The notes under the pieces are model-generated. The model was not told the DNA's origin. It searched no databases and saw only the letters and a list, made by a program, of their open reading frames with translations. The translations under genes were made by a program, and so were the position numbers. 64,000 nt of DNA, from NCBI GenBank assembly GCA_036159995.1, contig JAYYEI010000047.1, positions 1 to 64,000 on the forward strand, in the 5' to 3' direction. The DNA is from UBA8752 sp036159995. Lineage in GTDB: Bacteria; Bacteroidota; Bacteroidia; Flavobacteriales_D; Sanyastnellaceae. Positions 18,207-25,942 of the stretch are shown here, one piece after another (the first letter of the stretch is position 1; each line of letters opens with the position of its first letter).

Positions 18207-19175
18207 TTAAGCGGGTTCGTCAGAACCTCCGTCCATCCAATCGGCGCGCTCTCCACCCTTGCGGGCCTTGTTGAGGGCCGTGTCGAGGTCGAAACCGAGG
18301 ATGAGAAGGAAACAGTTCACGTTGAGCCAGACGAGCAAGAGGAGCAGGGTGCCGAGCGAACCGTACAGCCGGTTGTAGCTCGACAGTGACGTGGCAAACC
18401 ACGCGAAGGCCACGGAGGTCAGCAGGATGAGCAGGGTTGTGGCCACCGCTCCTGGTGTGATGAAGCGCCACCGCTCCTTCGAGAAGTCCGCCGCATTGAA
18501 CAGGGCCGCAATGGTCGCGTAAAGCAGCACGATGGTCACCCCCCACCGGATGAGATGGATGAGCGGCAAATCCTCCAGCGCCACCAACCCCTGGGCCGTC
18601 AGCCAGTCGAGGGCCGTGCCACTGAAGATGATGAGCAGCACCGCCACAATGAGAAACAGCGAGAAGACCACCATCAGCAACATGGAAATGGCGCGCAGGA
18701 GCAGCCAATTGCCTTTGCGCTCGAGGTGGTGGGCCTCATTGAGGCCGGACAGGATGCCGTTGATGCTGCTTGACGCGTAGAACAGCATGAGGACGAAGCC
18801 GATGCTGGCGATCTCGGGATGCACCCCGTTGGCGAGCAGGTCCGCCACCGTGTTCTCCACGAGCCCGAACGTGTCCCCGGGGAAATACGACCGGAGCGCG
18901 TCGAACAGGCTCACCTGGAAGTCCTCAATGGGCACAAGGGGCAGCAGGCTGAGCAGAACGAGGATGACCGGGAAAATGGCCACGAAGACCTGGAAGGCAA
19001 TGGCCGCCGCCCGGATGCCGAGCGCCCCTTCCGCGACGCCCACCACGAAGAAGCGGAAGACGTTCCACGCGCTCATTCCCTCGAATCCCCAAGGATGGAT
19101 GCGCTCGAGCGGCGCCACGAGGAGCCACCTCAGTGGCGTCTTCTTCATCCAGACTTCCCAGGGCTGCTCGCTCAT
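18207..19175 (-). CDS. YihY/BrkB-type inner-membrane protein
   Basis: This 322-residue protein has about six membrane helices and the YihY/virulence factor BrkB family features. These include GIRAAAIAFQVFVAIFPVILVLLSLLP (helix 1-2 region), a periplasmic loop, GVTIVLLYATIAALFNAADF, FITPGAVATTLLILLTSVAFAWF and the conserved YGSLGTLLLLLVWLNVNCFLLILG near the C-terminus. The family was once mistaken for RNase BN. Its function is still unclear, with transport or envelope roles proposed. The ATG at 19175 overlaps the nadC stop (ATGA); it is therefore preferred over an upstream in-frame start that would add 24 Arg/Pro-rich residues. Coupling with nadC is structural, with no obvious metabolic reason. 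Confidence 0.9.
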   Translation of the reverse strand: MSEQPWEVWMKKTPLRWLLVAPLERIHPWGFEGMSAWNVFRFFVVGVAEGALGIRAAAIAFQVFVAIFPVILVLLSLLPLVPIEDFQVSLFDALRSYFPGDTFGLVENTVADLLANGVHPEIASIGFVLMLFYASSSINGILSGLNEAHHLERKGNWLLLRAISMLLMVVFSLFLIVAVLLIIFSGTALDWLTAQGLVALEDLPLIHLIRWGVTIVLLYATIAALFNAADFSKERWRFITPGAVATTLLILLTSVAFAWFATSLSSYNRLYGSLGTLLLLLVWLNVNCFLLILGFDLDTALNKARKGGERADWMDGGSDEPA

Positions 19176-20077
19176 TGTTGGAGGGCGGCCAAGGCGGCCG
19201 CGCTTTTGAGGCTGATGTCGAGGGACGCCGGGCTGTGGGTCAGCCAACCGAGGGACACAAAGTCCACACCGGCCTCACCGTACGCCCGAACCGTGTCGGG
19301 GGTGAGTCCGCCGCTGGCCTCGGTCGGGATCCGGCCAGCGATGAACGCCACGGCTTCCGCCGCCTGGGCCGGAGAGAAGTTGTCCAGCAGCAAGCGATCC
19401 ACCCCGCCAACCTCGAGGGCCGCCCGGACCTCATCGAGGTCTCGAACCTCCACCACCACGGGGACGTTTGTGCCCACGGACTCCAGGTGCCGGTGCGCCC
19501 CCCTGACGGCAGCCTGCACGCTTCCCGCGTAGTCGATGTGGTTGTCCTTGATGAGGATCTGGTCGTAGAGGCCCATGCGGTGGTTGACTCCACCGCCGAT
19601 GATCACCGCCCGCTTCTCGAAGAGCCGCAGGCCCGGGGTCGTCTTGCGTGTGTCCAGCACCCGAGTGCCAGTTCCGTCCAAGGCGTCCACCGCCTGCCGG
19701 GTCGCCGTGGCGACCCCGCTCATGCGCTGCAGGAAGTTGAGGGCAAGCCGCTCGGCCGTCAGGATCTGCGCCGCCGGTCCTTCCACCCGCGCCACCACGA
19801 CCCCGGGCGACACGCGGTCCCCGTCTTCTGCCAGCTTGTGGAAAGCCACGTCCGGCGCCCCGTAGGCGAAGACGGCCTCGGCGACGTCCAAACCGGCCAG
19901 CACCCCTTGGGCCTTGACGAGGAATCCAGCCGCCTCCCGGGCATCGGACGGCACGCAGGCTTCCGAGGTGATGTCTCCCGGGCCGACATCCTCCGTCCAC
20001 GCCGCCGCGATGGCCTGGCACATCGGCTCCGGCAACGCCGCAAAGGGGTCGGTCTCCAACGGTCGTGAATCCGTCAT
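19172..20077 (-). CDS. nadC: Nicotinate-nucleotide pyrophosphorylase (quinolinate phosphoribosyltransferase)
   Basis: NadC converts quinolinate and PRPP into nicotinate mononucleotide, CO2 and pyrophosphate in de novo NAD synthesis. The 301-residue protein has the family landmarks: EDVGPGDITSEAC near residues 29-41, ERLALNFLQRMSGVAT, LDTRKTTPGLR (active-site Arg/Lys region), KDNHIDYAG and LLDNFSP, and GGLTPDTVRAYGEAGVDFVSLG. The start at 20077 follows an AT-rich box (TAACTTG, 20084-20090) by six bases, fitting a leaderless or nearly leaderless mRNA. An in-frame ATG at 20101 would place the start upstream of that box. It is divergent from rlmH, 32 bases away, and coupled to the YihY gene. A salvage pair (kinase-like protein and PnuC) lies about 4 kb away. 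Confidence 0.95.
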   Translation of the reverse strand: MTDSRPLETDPFAALPEPMCQAIAAAWTEDVGPGDITSEACVPSDAREAAGFLVKAQGVLAGLDVAEAVFAYGAPDVAFHKLAEDGDRVSPGVVVARVEGPAAQILTAERLALNFLQRMSGVATATRQAVDALDGTGTRVLDTRKTTPGLRLFEKRAVIIGGGVNHRMGLYDQILIKDNHIDYAGSVQAAVRGAHRHLESVGTNVPVVVEVRDLDEVRAALEVGGVDRLLLDNFSPAQAAEAVAFIAGRIPTEASGGLTPDTVRAYGEAGVDFVSLGWLTHSPASLDISLKSAAALAALQQ

Positions 20078-20109
20078 CGGCGGCAAGTTAATTCGACGCA
20101 CCTTCGGGC

Positions 20110-20586
20110 ATGCGCATTTCCCTCATCGTCATCGGCAAGACGTCCACACCGTGGTTGAAACAGGGCATCGATGAATACGTCAAGCGGCTCGCTCGCTACG
20201 CCCCCTTCCAGTACGTGGAGCTGCCCGACGTGAAACTGCGCAACGCCCGGATCACTCAGGACCAGCTCAAGGCGGCCGAAGCCCCCGTGCTCCTCAAGGC
20301 CATCGGGGATGCGGACCACGTGGTCCTTCTAGACGAGCGCGGCAAGCAGCCGCGCAGCGTGGAACTCGCACAGTGGATCGAGGACCGTCACCACCGGGGA
20401 ATACGACACCTTGCCCTCGTCGTGGGAGGCGCCTATGGGTTCGCTCCAGAAGTGCAGGCCAAGGCGTCAGAGAAACTCGCCCTGAGCTCCCTGACGTTCA
20501 GTCATCAGATGATTCGGCTGCTGGCCGTGGAACAGCTCTATCGCGCGCAGACCATCCTGCGCGGCGAGCCGTATCACCACGAATGA
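20110..20586 (+). CDS. rlmH: 23S rRNA (pseudouridine1915-N3)-methyltransferase RlmH
   Basis: RlmH methylates pseudouridine 1915 of helix 69 of 23S rRNA in assembled 70S ribosomes, using S-adenosylmethionine. The 158-residue protein has the SPOUT trefoil-knot landmarks LLDERGKQPRS (residues 74-84), LALVVGGAYGF (99-109, the SAM-binding GG loop) and LSSLTFSHQMIRLLAVEQLYRA (about 125-146). Length and motifs are standard. The gene is a single transcription unit between divergent nadC and convergent atpC. Its stop abuts the atpC stop with no base between them. Confidence 0.96.
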   Translation: MRISLIVIGKTSTPWLKQGIDEYVKRLARYAPFQYVELPDVKLRNARITQDQLKAAEAPVLLKAIGDADHVVLLDERGKQPRSVELAQWIEDRHHRGIRHLALVVGGAYGFAPEVQAKASEKLALSSLTFSHQMIRLLAVEQLYRAQTILRGEPYHHE

Positions 20587-20820
20587 TCAGCTGGCGAGGA
20601 TAAGGACTTTGTTGTCCAGGACCTCGACCGTGCCCCCGTTCAGATCGAATGCCTTCTCCCCTTCGCTCGTGTCCACCTTCACCGTGCCCTTGGCGAGCGT
20701 GGTGATCATGGCCGCGTGGTTGGAAAGCACACCCAACGCCCCGTCCGATCCCGGAAGGAACACGTGGCGGGCTTCCCCTTCGAAGAGGACCGCGTCGGGC
20801 GTGAGGATTTCGACCTTCAT
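20587..20820 (-). CDS. atpC: ATP synthase F1 epsilon subunit (short form)
   Basis: The epsilon subunit forms part of the central stalk of F1 and couples rotation to catalysis. This version has 77 residues: it contains the N-terminal beta-sandwich (MKVEILTPDAVLFEGEA, FLPGSDGALGVLSNHAAMIT, KGTVKV) but no C-terminal helical hairpin. The two-helix domain that makes the E. coli subunit about 139 residues long and inhibits ATP hydrolysis is missing. Short epsilon subunits are frequent in Bacteroidota, so this is not a truncation caused by a visible frameshift. The start shares one base with the atpD stop, so the two are coupled. Confidence 0.94.
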   Translation of the reverse strand: MKVEILTPDAVLFEGEARHVFLPGSDGALGVLSNHAAMITTLAKGTVKVDTSEGEKAFDLNGGTVEVLDNKVLILAS

Positions 20821-22334
20821 CAGGCGGCGCTTTCGGCGAGCATCTTCTCACCGGCCTCAATGACCTCGTCGATGTTGCCCTTCAGGTTGAAGGCGGCCTC
20901 GGGGTACTGGTCGAGTTCCCCGTCAAGGATCATGTTGAAGCCCTTGATGGTGTCCTCGATGGAGACGAGCACACCCGGGATGCCGGTGAACTGCTCGGCC
21001 ACGTGGAACGGCTGGGAGAGGAAGCGCTGGACGCGGCGGGCGCGGTGCACCACCTGCTTGTCCTCCTCGCTGAGCTCATCCATACCGAGGATGGCGATGA
21101 TGTCCTGCAGCTCAACGTAGCGCTGGAGGGTCTCCTTGACGCGCTCGGCGGTGCGGTAGTGCTCGTCGCCGACCACTTCCGGGGTGAGGATCCGGGACGT
21201 GGAGTCGAGCGGGTCCACAGCCGGGTAGATGCCGAGGGAGGCAATCTTCCGGGACAACACCGTCGTGGCGTCGAGGTGGGCGAAGGTCGTGGCGGGAGCC
21301 GGGTCGGTGAGGTCATCCGCAGGAACGTAGACGGCCTGCACAGAGGTGATGGAGCCCTTCTTGGTGGAGGTGATGCGCTCCTGCATGGCACCCATCTCGG
21401 TCGCCAGCGTCGGCTGGTATCCCACGGCGGACGGCATCCGGCCCAGAAGGGCGGACACCTCGGAACCGGCCTGCGTGAAGCGGAAGATGTTGTCGATGAA
21501 GAACAGGATGTCCTTACCGGCGCCCTCACCACCGCCATCGCGGAAGTACTCGGCCACGGAAAGACCGCTCAGGGCCACACGGGCACGGGCTCCGGGAGGC
21601 TCGTTCATCTGACCGAACACGAGGGTGGCCTGGCTCTTGGCGAGCTCGTCCATGTCCACCTTGGACAGGTCCCAGCCGCCTTCCTCCATGCTCTTCACGA
21701 ACTCCTCGCCATACTTGATGACGCCGGACTCAATCATCTCACGGAGGAGGTCGTTTCCTTCACGGGTGCGCTCTCCCACACCGGCGAACACCGACAGACC
21801 GTCGTGTCCCTTGGCGATGTTGTTGATGAGCTCCATGATGAGGACCGTCTTGCCCACACCGGCACCGCCGAAGAGGCCAATCTTACCGCCCTTGGCATAG
21901 GGCTCGATCAGGTCGATCACCTTGATGCCCGTGAACAGGATCTCGGTGGAGGTGCTGAGCTCGTCGAACTTCGGAGCGGCCTGGTGGATCTCCCGCGGGC
22001 CGGCGGTGTCGACCTTTCCGCCGGCGATGCCGTCGATGGCCTGACCGGTCACGTTGAAGAGGCGGCCCTTGATGGCCTCGCCGGTCGGCATGCTCATGGC
22101 GCGGCCCATCACGCGCACGGCCATGCCGCGCTGCAGCCCCTCGGTGGCGTCCATGGCGATGGCGCGGACGGTGTCCTCACCGATGTGCTTCTGGCACTCC
22201 ATGACGAGCGGGGGTTGACCTTCCCGGTCCACCTCGAGGGCTTCCAGGATCTTGGGGAGGGCCATGCCGGCGGGGAAACTGATGTCCACGACCGGACCGA
22301 TGACTTGTTGGATGGAACCGACGTTCTGGCTCAT
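20820..22334 (-). CDS. atpD: ATP synthase F1 beta subunit
   Basis: This is the catalytic subunit of the F1F0 ATP synthase, with 504 residues. The Walker A motif GGAGVGKT sits at residues 156-163. It is followed by GERTREGNDL, the ALSGLSVAEYFRD region, FTQAGSEVSALLGRMPSAVGYQP and the DELSEEDK segment (DELSEED motif). I chose the ATG at 22334 (MSQNVGSIQQVIGPVVDI) because longer reading frames add 40 unrelated residues. It is encoded with atpC only; the other ATP synthase genes must lie elsewhere, the usual arrangement in Bacteroidota. An exact TAnnTTTG box 54 bases upstream and an AT-rich box (TCAATTTTCG) just ahead of the ATG are candidate promoter elements. Confidence 0.97.
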   Translation of the reverse strand: MSQNVGSIQQVIGPVVDISFPAGMALPKILEALEVDREGQPPLVMECQKHIGEDTVRAIAMDATEGLQRGMAVRVMGRAMSMPTGEAIKGRLFNVTGQAIDGIAGGKVDTAGPREIHQAAPKFDELSTSTEILFTGIKVIDLIEPYAKGGKIGLFGGAGVGKTVLIMELINNIAKGHDGLSVFAGVGERTREGNDLLREMIESGVIKYGEEFVKSMEEGGWDLSKVDMDELAKSQATLVFGQMNEPPGARARVALSGLSVAEYFRDGGGEGAGKDILFFIDNIFRFTQAGSEVSALLGRMPSAVGYQPTLATEMGAMQERITSTKKGSITSVQAVYVPADDLTDPAPATTFAHLDATTVLSRKIASLGIYPAVDPLDSTSRILTPEVVGDEHYRTAERVKETLQRYVELQDIIAILGMDELSEEDKQVVHRARRVQRFLSQPFHVAEQFTGIPGVLVSIEDTIKGFNMILDGELDQYPEAAFNLKGNIDEVIEAGEKMLAESAA

Positions 22335-22387
22335 TGCAGCGAAAATTGACGCGTGTGTTCGGGCTCGAATGGGCCCTGATTTGGGCG

Positions 22388-22395
22388 CAAAATTA
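22388..22395 (-). promoter_or_regulatory. Candidate Bacteroidota -7 element upstream of atpD
   Basis: On the minus strand the sequence TAATTTTG matches the Bacteroidota sigma-ABfr -7 consensus TAnnTTTG exactly. It lies 53 bases before the atpD ATG in an AT-rich island within GC-rich DNA. I see no well-spaced TTG -33 element, so the call rests on the -7 match and position only. Confidence 0.45.
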
Positions 22396-22509
22396 ATCCA
22401 AATCATCCACCCGGTCACCCCCAATGGAATGGAGCGTCCCCGGGGAGTTTTCAACGGCGCCCAACTCGCGTCCCGGACCCCTTTCCGAGGGGCCGCCGAA
22501 CCGCCCCTC

Positions 22510-22517
22510 TACCTTTG
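22510..22517 (+). promoter_or_regulatory. Candidate -7 element immediately upstream of ribF
   Basis: TACCTTTG matches TAnnTTTG exactly and ends 6 bases before the GTG that I take as the ribF start. Transcription from such an element would begin at or beside the start codon, giving a leaderless mRNA. No clear -33 TTG is visible in the GC-rich sequence upstream. Confidence 0.45.
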
Positions 22518-22523
22518 GTCACA

Positions 22524-23480
22524 GTGAACGTTCACCGCGGTCTTCCCCATTTCCCCCAAGGCGCCAAGCGCATCGTGACCACGGGCACCTTTGACGGGGT
22601 CCACCTCGGTCACCGCGCCCTGCTGGACTGGATGGTCGACCGAGCCCGTTCAGAAGGCGCGGAGTCCATCGTCCTCACCTTCGACCCCCACCCCCGTCAA
22701 GTCTTGTTCGGGGACGACAGCGGTCTGCAGTTGCTCCAGACCCTGGACCAGCGCATTGCGGAGCTCGCCGGCACGGGCCTCGACCACCTTGTCATCCAGC
22801 CCTTCGACCGGGATTTCGCCCGGCTCAAGCCCACGGACTTCGTGCGCGATGTGCTCGTGGAGGGCCTTGGGTGCACATCCGTCGTGGTCGGCCACGACCA
22901 CCGGTTCGGTGCCGGACGGGAGGGCGACGTCGACCTGCTGCGGGACTGCGGCGAGGCCTACGGATTCGACGTGGTCCACATTCCGGCCCACATCGAGGAT
23001 GAACTGACCGTCTCCAGCACCAAGATCCGCCAGCGGCTCACCGCAGGCGACTGCGATGGTGCCCGCCTCCTGCTGGGCCGACCCCACGCCTGGTCCGGTC
23101 GCGTCGTCCACGGCGATGCCCGCGGCCGCACCCTCGGCTTTCGGACCGCCAACCTCGTCCCAGTCGGGGAACATCAACTCACCCCGGGCACCGGCGTCTA
23201 TGCGGTCCATGTCGAGGGGGAGAGCGGCCACTGGAAGGGCATGGCCCACATCGGGCCCCGCCCCACGTTCGACGAAGGAGACGAGCCCGCCACCGTGGAG
23301 GTTCACCTCTTCGATGATGCTCCGGACCTGTATGGCTCCGTCCTGTCGGTCCATTTCGAAACCCGGCTCCGGGACGTGATGAAATTTGACGGGCCCGATG
23401 CCCTCGTGGCCCAGCTCGAGCAGGACGCGCGGGCCGCCCGGGCGCACCTCGGCGAACGAAACGGGTCCTCTCCGCGTTGA
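22524..23480 (+). CDS. ribF: Bifunctional riboflavin kinase/FAD synthetase RibF
   Basis: RibF phosphorylates riboflavin to FMN and then adenylylates it to FAD in the cytoplasm. The 318-residue protein has the nucleotidyltransferase motif GTFDGVHLGH (residues 21-30), the VVVGHDHRFGAGREGD region, VSSTKIRQRL, and the C-terminal flavokinase domain with GDARGRTLGFRTANL and GTGVYAVHV. The GTG at 22524 gives an N-terminus (MNVHRGLPHFP) that matches the usual family start. A TTG nine bases earlier is also in frame but overlaps the candidate -7 box. The LRR protein gene follows after 4 bases, so an operon of ribF, LRR protein, kinase-like protein and pnuC is likely. Confidence 0.95.
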   Translation: MNVHRGLPHFPQGAKRIVTTGTFDGVHLGHRALLDWMVDRARSEGAESIVLTFDPHPRQVLFGDDSGLQLLQTLDQRIAELAGTGLDHLVIQPFDRDFARLKPTDFVRDVLVEGLGCTSVVVGHDHRFGAGREGDVDLLRDCGEAYGFDVVHIPAHIEDELTVSSTKIRQRLTAGDCDGARLLLGRPHAWSGRVVHGDARGRTLGFRTANLVPVGEHQLTPGTGVYAVHVEGESGHWKGMAHIGPRPTFDEGDEPATVEVHLFDDAPDLYGSVLSVHFETRLRDVMKFDGPDALVAQLEQDARAARAHLGERNGSSPR

Positions 23481-23484
23481 GTCC

Positions 23485-24114
23485 ATGATGCGGCCCACTC
23501 CATCCTCCCGCACGGTCCTCCCCAGCCTCTGGCTTCTCGCCGGATGGCTCCTGTCCGCCGTGCCCGCCACGGGGCAGCTGGAAGCCAAATGGGACACGGC
23601 CCGGGTCTGGACGGACTTCGAAGCCGCCCTCCAACGGCCGGAACGGGTCCTGCGTCTCGATCTGACCCGGTCCAAATGGAAGGAGGTCGACCACCGCCTG
23701 CGCCGGTTCCGTAACCTTCACGAACTCGTCCTCGACCGCAACCGCATCGACACCCTGCCTGATTGGCTCGGGGAGCTCCACACCCTCGAGCGTCTCAGTC
23801 TCCAAGCCAACCGAATCCGGACCATCCCCCCTTCCCTGCTCGCCCTGTCAGCCCTGCGCGAACTCAACCTCGCAGACAATGAGATTGAAGGCATCCCCGA
23901 AGACATCGATGCACTGGAGAACCTCGAGCGCCTCATCCTCTGGTCCAACATGATCGGCCACTTCCCCCCTTCCTTGAGCCGGCTGGAACGGCTCGGAGAG
24001 CTGGACCTGCTTCACAATGAAATGTCGGTGGACGAGCAGATCTGGGTGCGGGAACTGTTGCCCGACGCCACGCTGCATTTCAGCGAACCCTGCCGATGCC
24101 GATTCGACGATTGA
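23485..24114 (+). CDS. Secreted leucine-rich-repeat protein
   Basis: This protein of 209 residues has an N-terminal signal peptide (hydrophobic WLLAGWLLSAVPATGQ) and then about five leucine-rich repeats between residues 55 and 185. They follow the 23-residue plant/bacterial pattern LxxLxxLxLxxNxIxxIPxxL: LHELVLDRNRIDTLPDWLGE, LERLSLQANRIRTIPPSLLA, LRELNLADNEIEGIPEDIDA and LERLILWSNMIGHFPPSLSR. A cysteine pair (PCRCRFDD) ends the protein. It should be periplasmic or exported and probably binds another protein. Starts at 23485 and 23488 are equivalent. Its 3' end overlaps the kinase-like gene by 19 bases. I see no reason for its position among cofactor genes other than shared transcription. Confidence 0.82.
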   Translation: MMRPTPSSRTVLPSLWLLAGWLLSAVPATGQLEAKWDTARVWTDFEAALQRPERVLRLDLTRSKWKEVDHRLRRFRNLHELVLDRNRIDTLPDWLGELHTLERLSLQANRIRTIPPSLLALSALRELNLADNEIEGIPEDIDALENLERLILWSNMIGHFPPSLSRLERLGELDLLHNEMSVDEQIWVRELLPDATLHFSEPCRCRFDD

Positions 24115-24614
24115 CCCCCCGCCGCGTGGTCATCACCGGGGTGGAGAACGCCGGCAAGAGCACCCTGGCCCGCCACCTCTCCGACGCCCTCGGTTGGCCT
24201 CTCGTCCCGGAGGCCGCCCGGACCGACGCCGCCGTCACGGAAGACCGAACGACGCCGGACGACCTCCAGCGGCTGCTCGATGGAATCCGCAGCGCCCTCG
24301 ACGTGCCACAGGACACCCTCTTCGACACCGGCCCCATCGTGCTGGACCTCTGGGCCAGGGCGGTATGGAACCACACCCTCGAGGGCGTGGAGGCCGCCCG
24401 AAACCACGTCGACCTATTCCTCCTCTGTGACACCCTTCCGGACTGGGAACCCGACCCACTGCGATCGTTGCCCCGATGGGAAGACCGTCAGGCACTCGAA
24501 GCCCAGTATGTCAAGGCGCTGGACCGGAGCGGTCGGCCCTGGGCCCGCCTGCCGGTGGCCTCGGTCGCCGAGCGGGTCGAATGGGCCCGCCAAGCCATAG
24601 CCCGACACGCATGA
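24096..24614 (+). CDS. NadR-type AAA ATPase/ribosylnicotinamide-kinase-like protein
   Basis: This 172-residue P-loop protein resembles the AAA_28/NadR kinase domain. The Walker A motif GVENAGKST lies at residues 15-23, and LVPEAARTDA and FDTGPIVLDLWA correspond to the substrate-binding and Asp-containing segments. In NadR this domain phosphorylates nicotinamide riboside to NMN. The next gene encodes a PnuC transporter with an ATGA overlap, strongly suggesting that imported nicotinamide riboside is trapped by this enzyme. There is no nucleotidyltransferase (NMNAT) or helix-turn-helix part, so it is the kinase-like domain alone. The ATG at 24096 overlaps the LRR gene; an in-frame TTG at 24111 would give a TTGA overlap and is a possible alternative. 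Confidence 0.85.
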   Translation: MPIRRLTPRRVVITGVENAGKSTLARHLSDALGWPLVPEAARTDAAVTEDRTTPDDLQRLLDGIRSALDVPQDTLFDTGPIVLDLWARAVWNHTLEGVEAARNHVDLFLLCDTLPDWEPDPLRSLPRWEDRQALEAQYVKALDRSGRPWARLPVASVAERVEWARQAIARHA

Positions 24615-25180
24615 GCACGATCGAGACCACCGTGCGGGCCACCCCGGGCGAACGCTGGACCGAAGGCCTCGCCGTGCTCCTGAGCCTCGGCTACACGTGG
24701 GGCTACCTGCAGGGGTGGACCCCCTGGTGTTTTCTCCCTGCTGCCTTGGGCGCGGGACTCTTGGCCTGGCTCTGCTGGCGGCGCAACATCCTGGCGGAAG
24801 CGGCTCTCCAGCTCTTCTACGTGGCCTTCGCCGGCTACGGCGCTTGGCTGTCCTCCGGAGCGCAGGATTGGACCCCGCAAGCCGAGCCCCTCTCCTGGCA
24901 CCTGACCGCCATCGTCCTCACCACAGGAGCCACCCTCACCACGGCCTGGGCCCTCCAACGGTGGACCCGCAGCGCGATGCCCCTGACGGATGCCTTCACC
25001 ACCGTATTCAGCCTGTGGGCCACCTGGCTCATGGTCCAGAACCACCACGCCAACTGGGCGTACTGGATTGCGATCGATGCCGTGGCCATCGTCCTGTACG
25101 CAAAGCGCGGCCTTCCTTTCGGGGCCGCGCTCTACGCCATCTATCTCGTGATGGCCGTGATGGGGTGGTTCGAACTCTGA
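24611..25180 (+). CDS. pnuC: Nicotinamide riboside transporter PnuC family protein
   Basis: This 189-residue membrane protein has about seven hydrophobic segments and the PnuC signature near the C-terminus, NWAYWIAIDAVAIVLYAKRG (residues 143-162). Related Trp and Asn residues earlier (NILAEAALQLFYVAFAGYGAW) are also family-typical. PnuC proteins import nicotinamide riboside by facilitated diffusion, driven by phosphorylation inside the cell. The ATG at 24611 overlaps the stop of the kinase-like gene (ATGA). Reading upstream of it gives only Arg/Pro-rich translation of that gene. Ten bases separate its stop from the convergent tonB gene. Confidence 0.9.
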   Translation: MSTIETTVRATPGERWTEGLAVLLSLGYTWGYLQGWTPWCFLPAALGAGLLAWLCWRRNILAEAALQLFYVAFAGYGAWLSSGAQDWTPQAEPLSWHLTAIVLTTGATLTTAWALQRWTRSAMPLTDAFTTVFSLWATWLMVQNHHANWAYWIAIDAVAIVLYAKRGLPFGAALYAIYLVMAVMGWFEL

Positions 25181-25190
25181 ACCGTCCGCA

Positions 25191-25898
25191 TCAGCGGATG
25201 ATGAACTTCACTGGAATCGTGTACTGCACGCTCACCGGCTTGCCCTGTTGGCGTCCCGGCTCGAAATCCGGCAGGGAGCTCACGACGCGGAGGGCCTCCT
25301 CGTCGAGTCGAGGGTCCACCGGACGCAGCACGCGGCCGTCCCGCACCTTGCCGTCCTTGCCGACGACGAAGTAGACGAACACAGTACCCTGGATGCCCGC
25401 GTCCTTGGCGATGGGCGGGTACTTGGTGTTGGAACTCACGTACTTGATGATTTCCAACTGAGTGCACTGGTCGCGTTCCGGGCCGGTCTTGCTCTTGCAG
25501 GGGCCGAATCCGGGCATGTCCTCCACGATCATGAAGGGGATGTCCTCTTCGACGACCTCTTCTTCCTCCACCTCGATGATCTCGATTTCGGTGTCCTCGT
25601 CAATCTCGATGTCCTCGATTTCGAGCTCCTCCTCGATTTCCTCCTCGTCATCCACGATCTCGATGACCGTGTTCTGCTGGGGAGGAGGAGGCGGGGGAGG
25701 AGGCGGGATGACGTTCACGGGGATGACCTCATCCTCGAGGAGGTCAACCTCGAAATCAAGGGCGCGAACGATGTTCACGTCGTAGCTCGTCCAGGCGAGG
25801 GCCGCGAGGAGGAGGGCCAAGACGGAGGTGAATCCGACGGACCTCCAGGTTCCCCGCTTGTTCTCGAGGTCGGCTTGGGGTGTCTTGCGTGACTGCAT
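25191..25898 (-). CDS. TonB family energy transducer with acidic linker
   Basis: This 235-residue protein has one N-terminal membrane helix (VGFTSVLALLLAALAWTSY), a polyproline stretch of nine Pro and a long Glu/Asp/Ile linker. It ends in a TonB C-terminal domain: YPPIAKDAGIQGTVFVYFVV, DPRLDEEALRVVSSLPDFEPG and PVSVQYTIPVKF. TonB domains carry energy from the inner membrane to outer-membrane receptors. The linker, unlike the usual Pro/Lys or Pro/Glu mix, is almost entirely acidic (about residues 78-118). A cysteine pair (GPCKS, DQCTQ) precedes the domain, a feature seen in some Bacteroidota TonB proteins. I used the ATG at 25898; a TTG at 25925 is in frame and lies 11 bases after an AT-rich box. 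No ExbB/ExbD genes are nearby. Confidence 0.9.
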   Translation of the reverse strand: MQSRKTPQADLENKRGTWRSVGFTSVLALLLAALAWTSYDVNIVRALDFEVDLLEDEVIPVNVIPPPPPPPPPQQNTVIEIVDDEEEIEEELEIEDIEIDEDTEIEIIEVEEEEVVEEDIPFMIVEDMPGFGPCKSKTGPERDQCTQLEIIKYVSSNTKYPPIAKDAGIQGTVFVYFVVGKDGKVRDGRVLRPVDPRLDEEALRVVSSLPDFEPGRQQGKPVSVQYTIPVKFIIR

Positions 25899-25942
25899 GG
25901 GTGGCGTGTTGCTGGGCCGTGCCAATGGGCGGCCAAATTAAT

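Noticed and set aside
21003..22349. Plus-strand frame opposite atpD
   Set aside because: Antisense to atpD, with a His/Val/Leu/Gly-rich composition that mirrors the conserved atpD codons.
25462..25785. Plus-strand Ser/Met/Gly-rich small protein within tonB
   Set aside because: It is the reverse complement of the acidic linker and polyproline codons of tonB; low complexity only.
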